This document shows, piece after piece, positions 6,803-6,869 of a DNA stretch of 6,869 nucleotides. Source of the stretch: CAYNLY01 sp964398225 (GTDB lineage Bacteria; Pseudomonadota; Zetaproteobacteria; Mariprofundales; Mariprofundaceae); assembly GCA_964398225.1 (NCBI GenBank), contig CAYNLY010000066.1, forward strand, positions 1 to 6,869, written 5' to 3'. A program made the position numbers and the translations under genes. The notes beneath the pieces are model-generated. The model ran no database searches and was not told where the DNA came from. It saw only the letters and a list, made by a program, of their open reading frames with translations. How positions within the stretch are numbered: position 1 is the stretch's first letter; every line of letters starts with the position of its first letter.

Positions 6803-6869
6803 ATGGTCAAGCCTCACGGGCAATTAGTACCGGTCAGCTCCACGCATTGCTGCGCTTCCACACCCGGCC
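6803..6869 (-). rRNA. rrl: 23S ribosomal RNA, 3' end (partial)
   Basis: The minus strand shows the conserved 23S end, including GTGTGGAAGCGCAGCAATGC, GAGCTGACCGGTACTAATTG and CCCGTGAGGCTTGACCAT, closely like the E. coli end and the form seen in beta- and gammaproteobacteria. The 3' end is placed at about 6803 by comparison with known 23S ends. The 5' part, and the 16S gene expected before it, lie beyond the window. Confidence 0.95.

Overview
The window is a high-GC stretch in which every gene lies on the minus strand. Read in the direction of transcription (high to low coordinates) it holds the tail of a ribosomal RNA operon followed by an almost complete suf operon for iron-sulfur (Fe-S) cluster assembly. 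The 23S rRNA 3' end, the presence of an Rrf2-type regulator at the head of sufBCDS, and the protein sequences point to a Proteobacterium, most likely a high-GC Gammaproteobacterium. This is inference from motifs read by eye, not from a search.

Layout in transcription order: the last ~67 nt of 23S rRNA (6869-6803), a ~51-nt spacer without tRNA, a complete 5S rRNA (6751-6638), and a strong intrinsic terminator (6627-6585). A short promoter region (about 6567-6505) follows, carrying a 10-bp direct repeat and two related dyads that overlap a candidate promoter. Then come eight tightly packed genes: an Rrf2-family Fe-S regulator, sufB, sufC, sufD, sufS, sufU, sufT and a small Rieske [2Fe-2S] ferredoxin gene that ends 3 bases from the window edge. 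Gene junctions are 4-bp overlaps or gaps of 2-21 bp, so one polycistronic mRNA is expected. No stretch over 300 bases lacks a gene.

How the genes work together: SufS takes sulfur from cysteine and SufU accepts and relays it. SufB with the SufC ATPase and SufD forms the scaffold on which a cluster is built. SufT (MIP18/DUF59 family) is associated with maturation or delivery of clusters. The Rieske protein is a probable electron-transfer partner or client. The regulator at the head has three clustered cysteines and probably senses cluster status to control the operon. No SufA-type carrier and no SufE are present; SufU takes the SufE position. Catalytic residues of SufB, SufC, SufS and SufU are all intact.

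This is a housekeeping locus. I do not see an unknown system. The points that deserve a second look are the tandem operator-like dyads, the unusual Fe-S ligand set of the regulator, the SufU-type pairing signature in SufS, and the SufT-Rieske tail of the operon.
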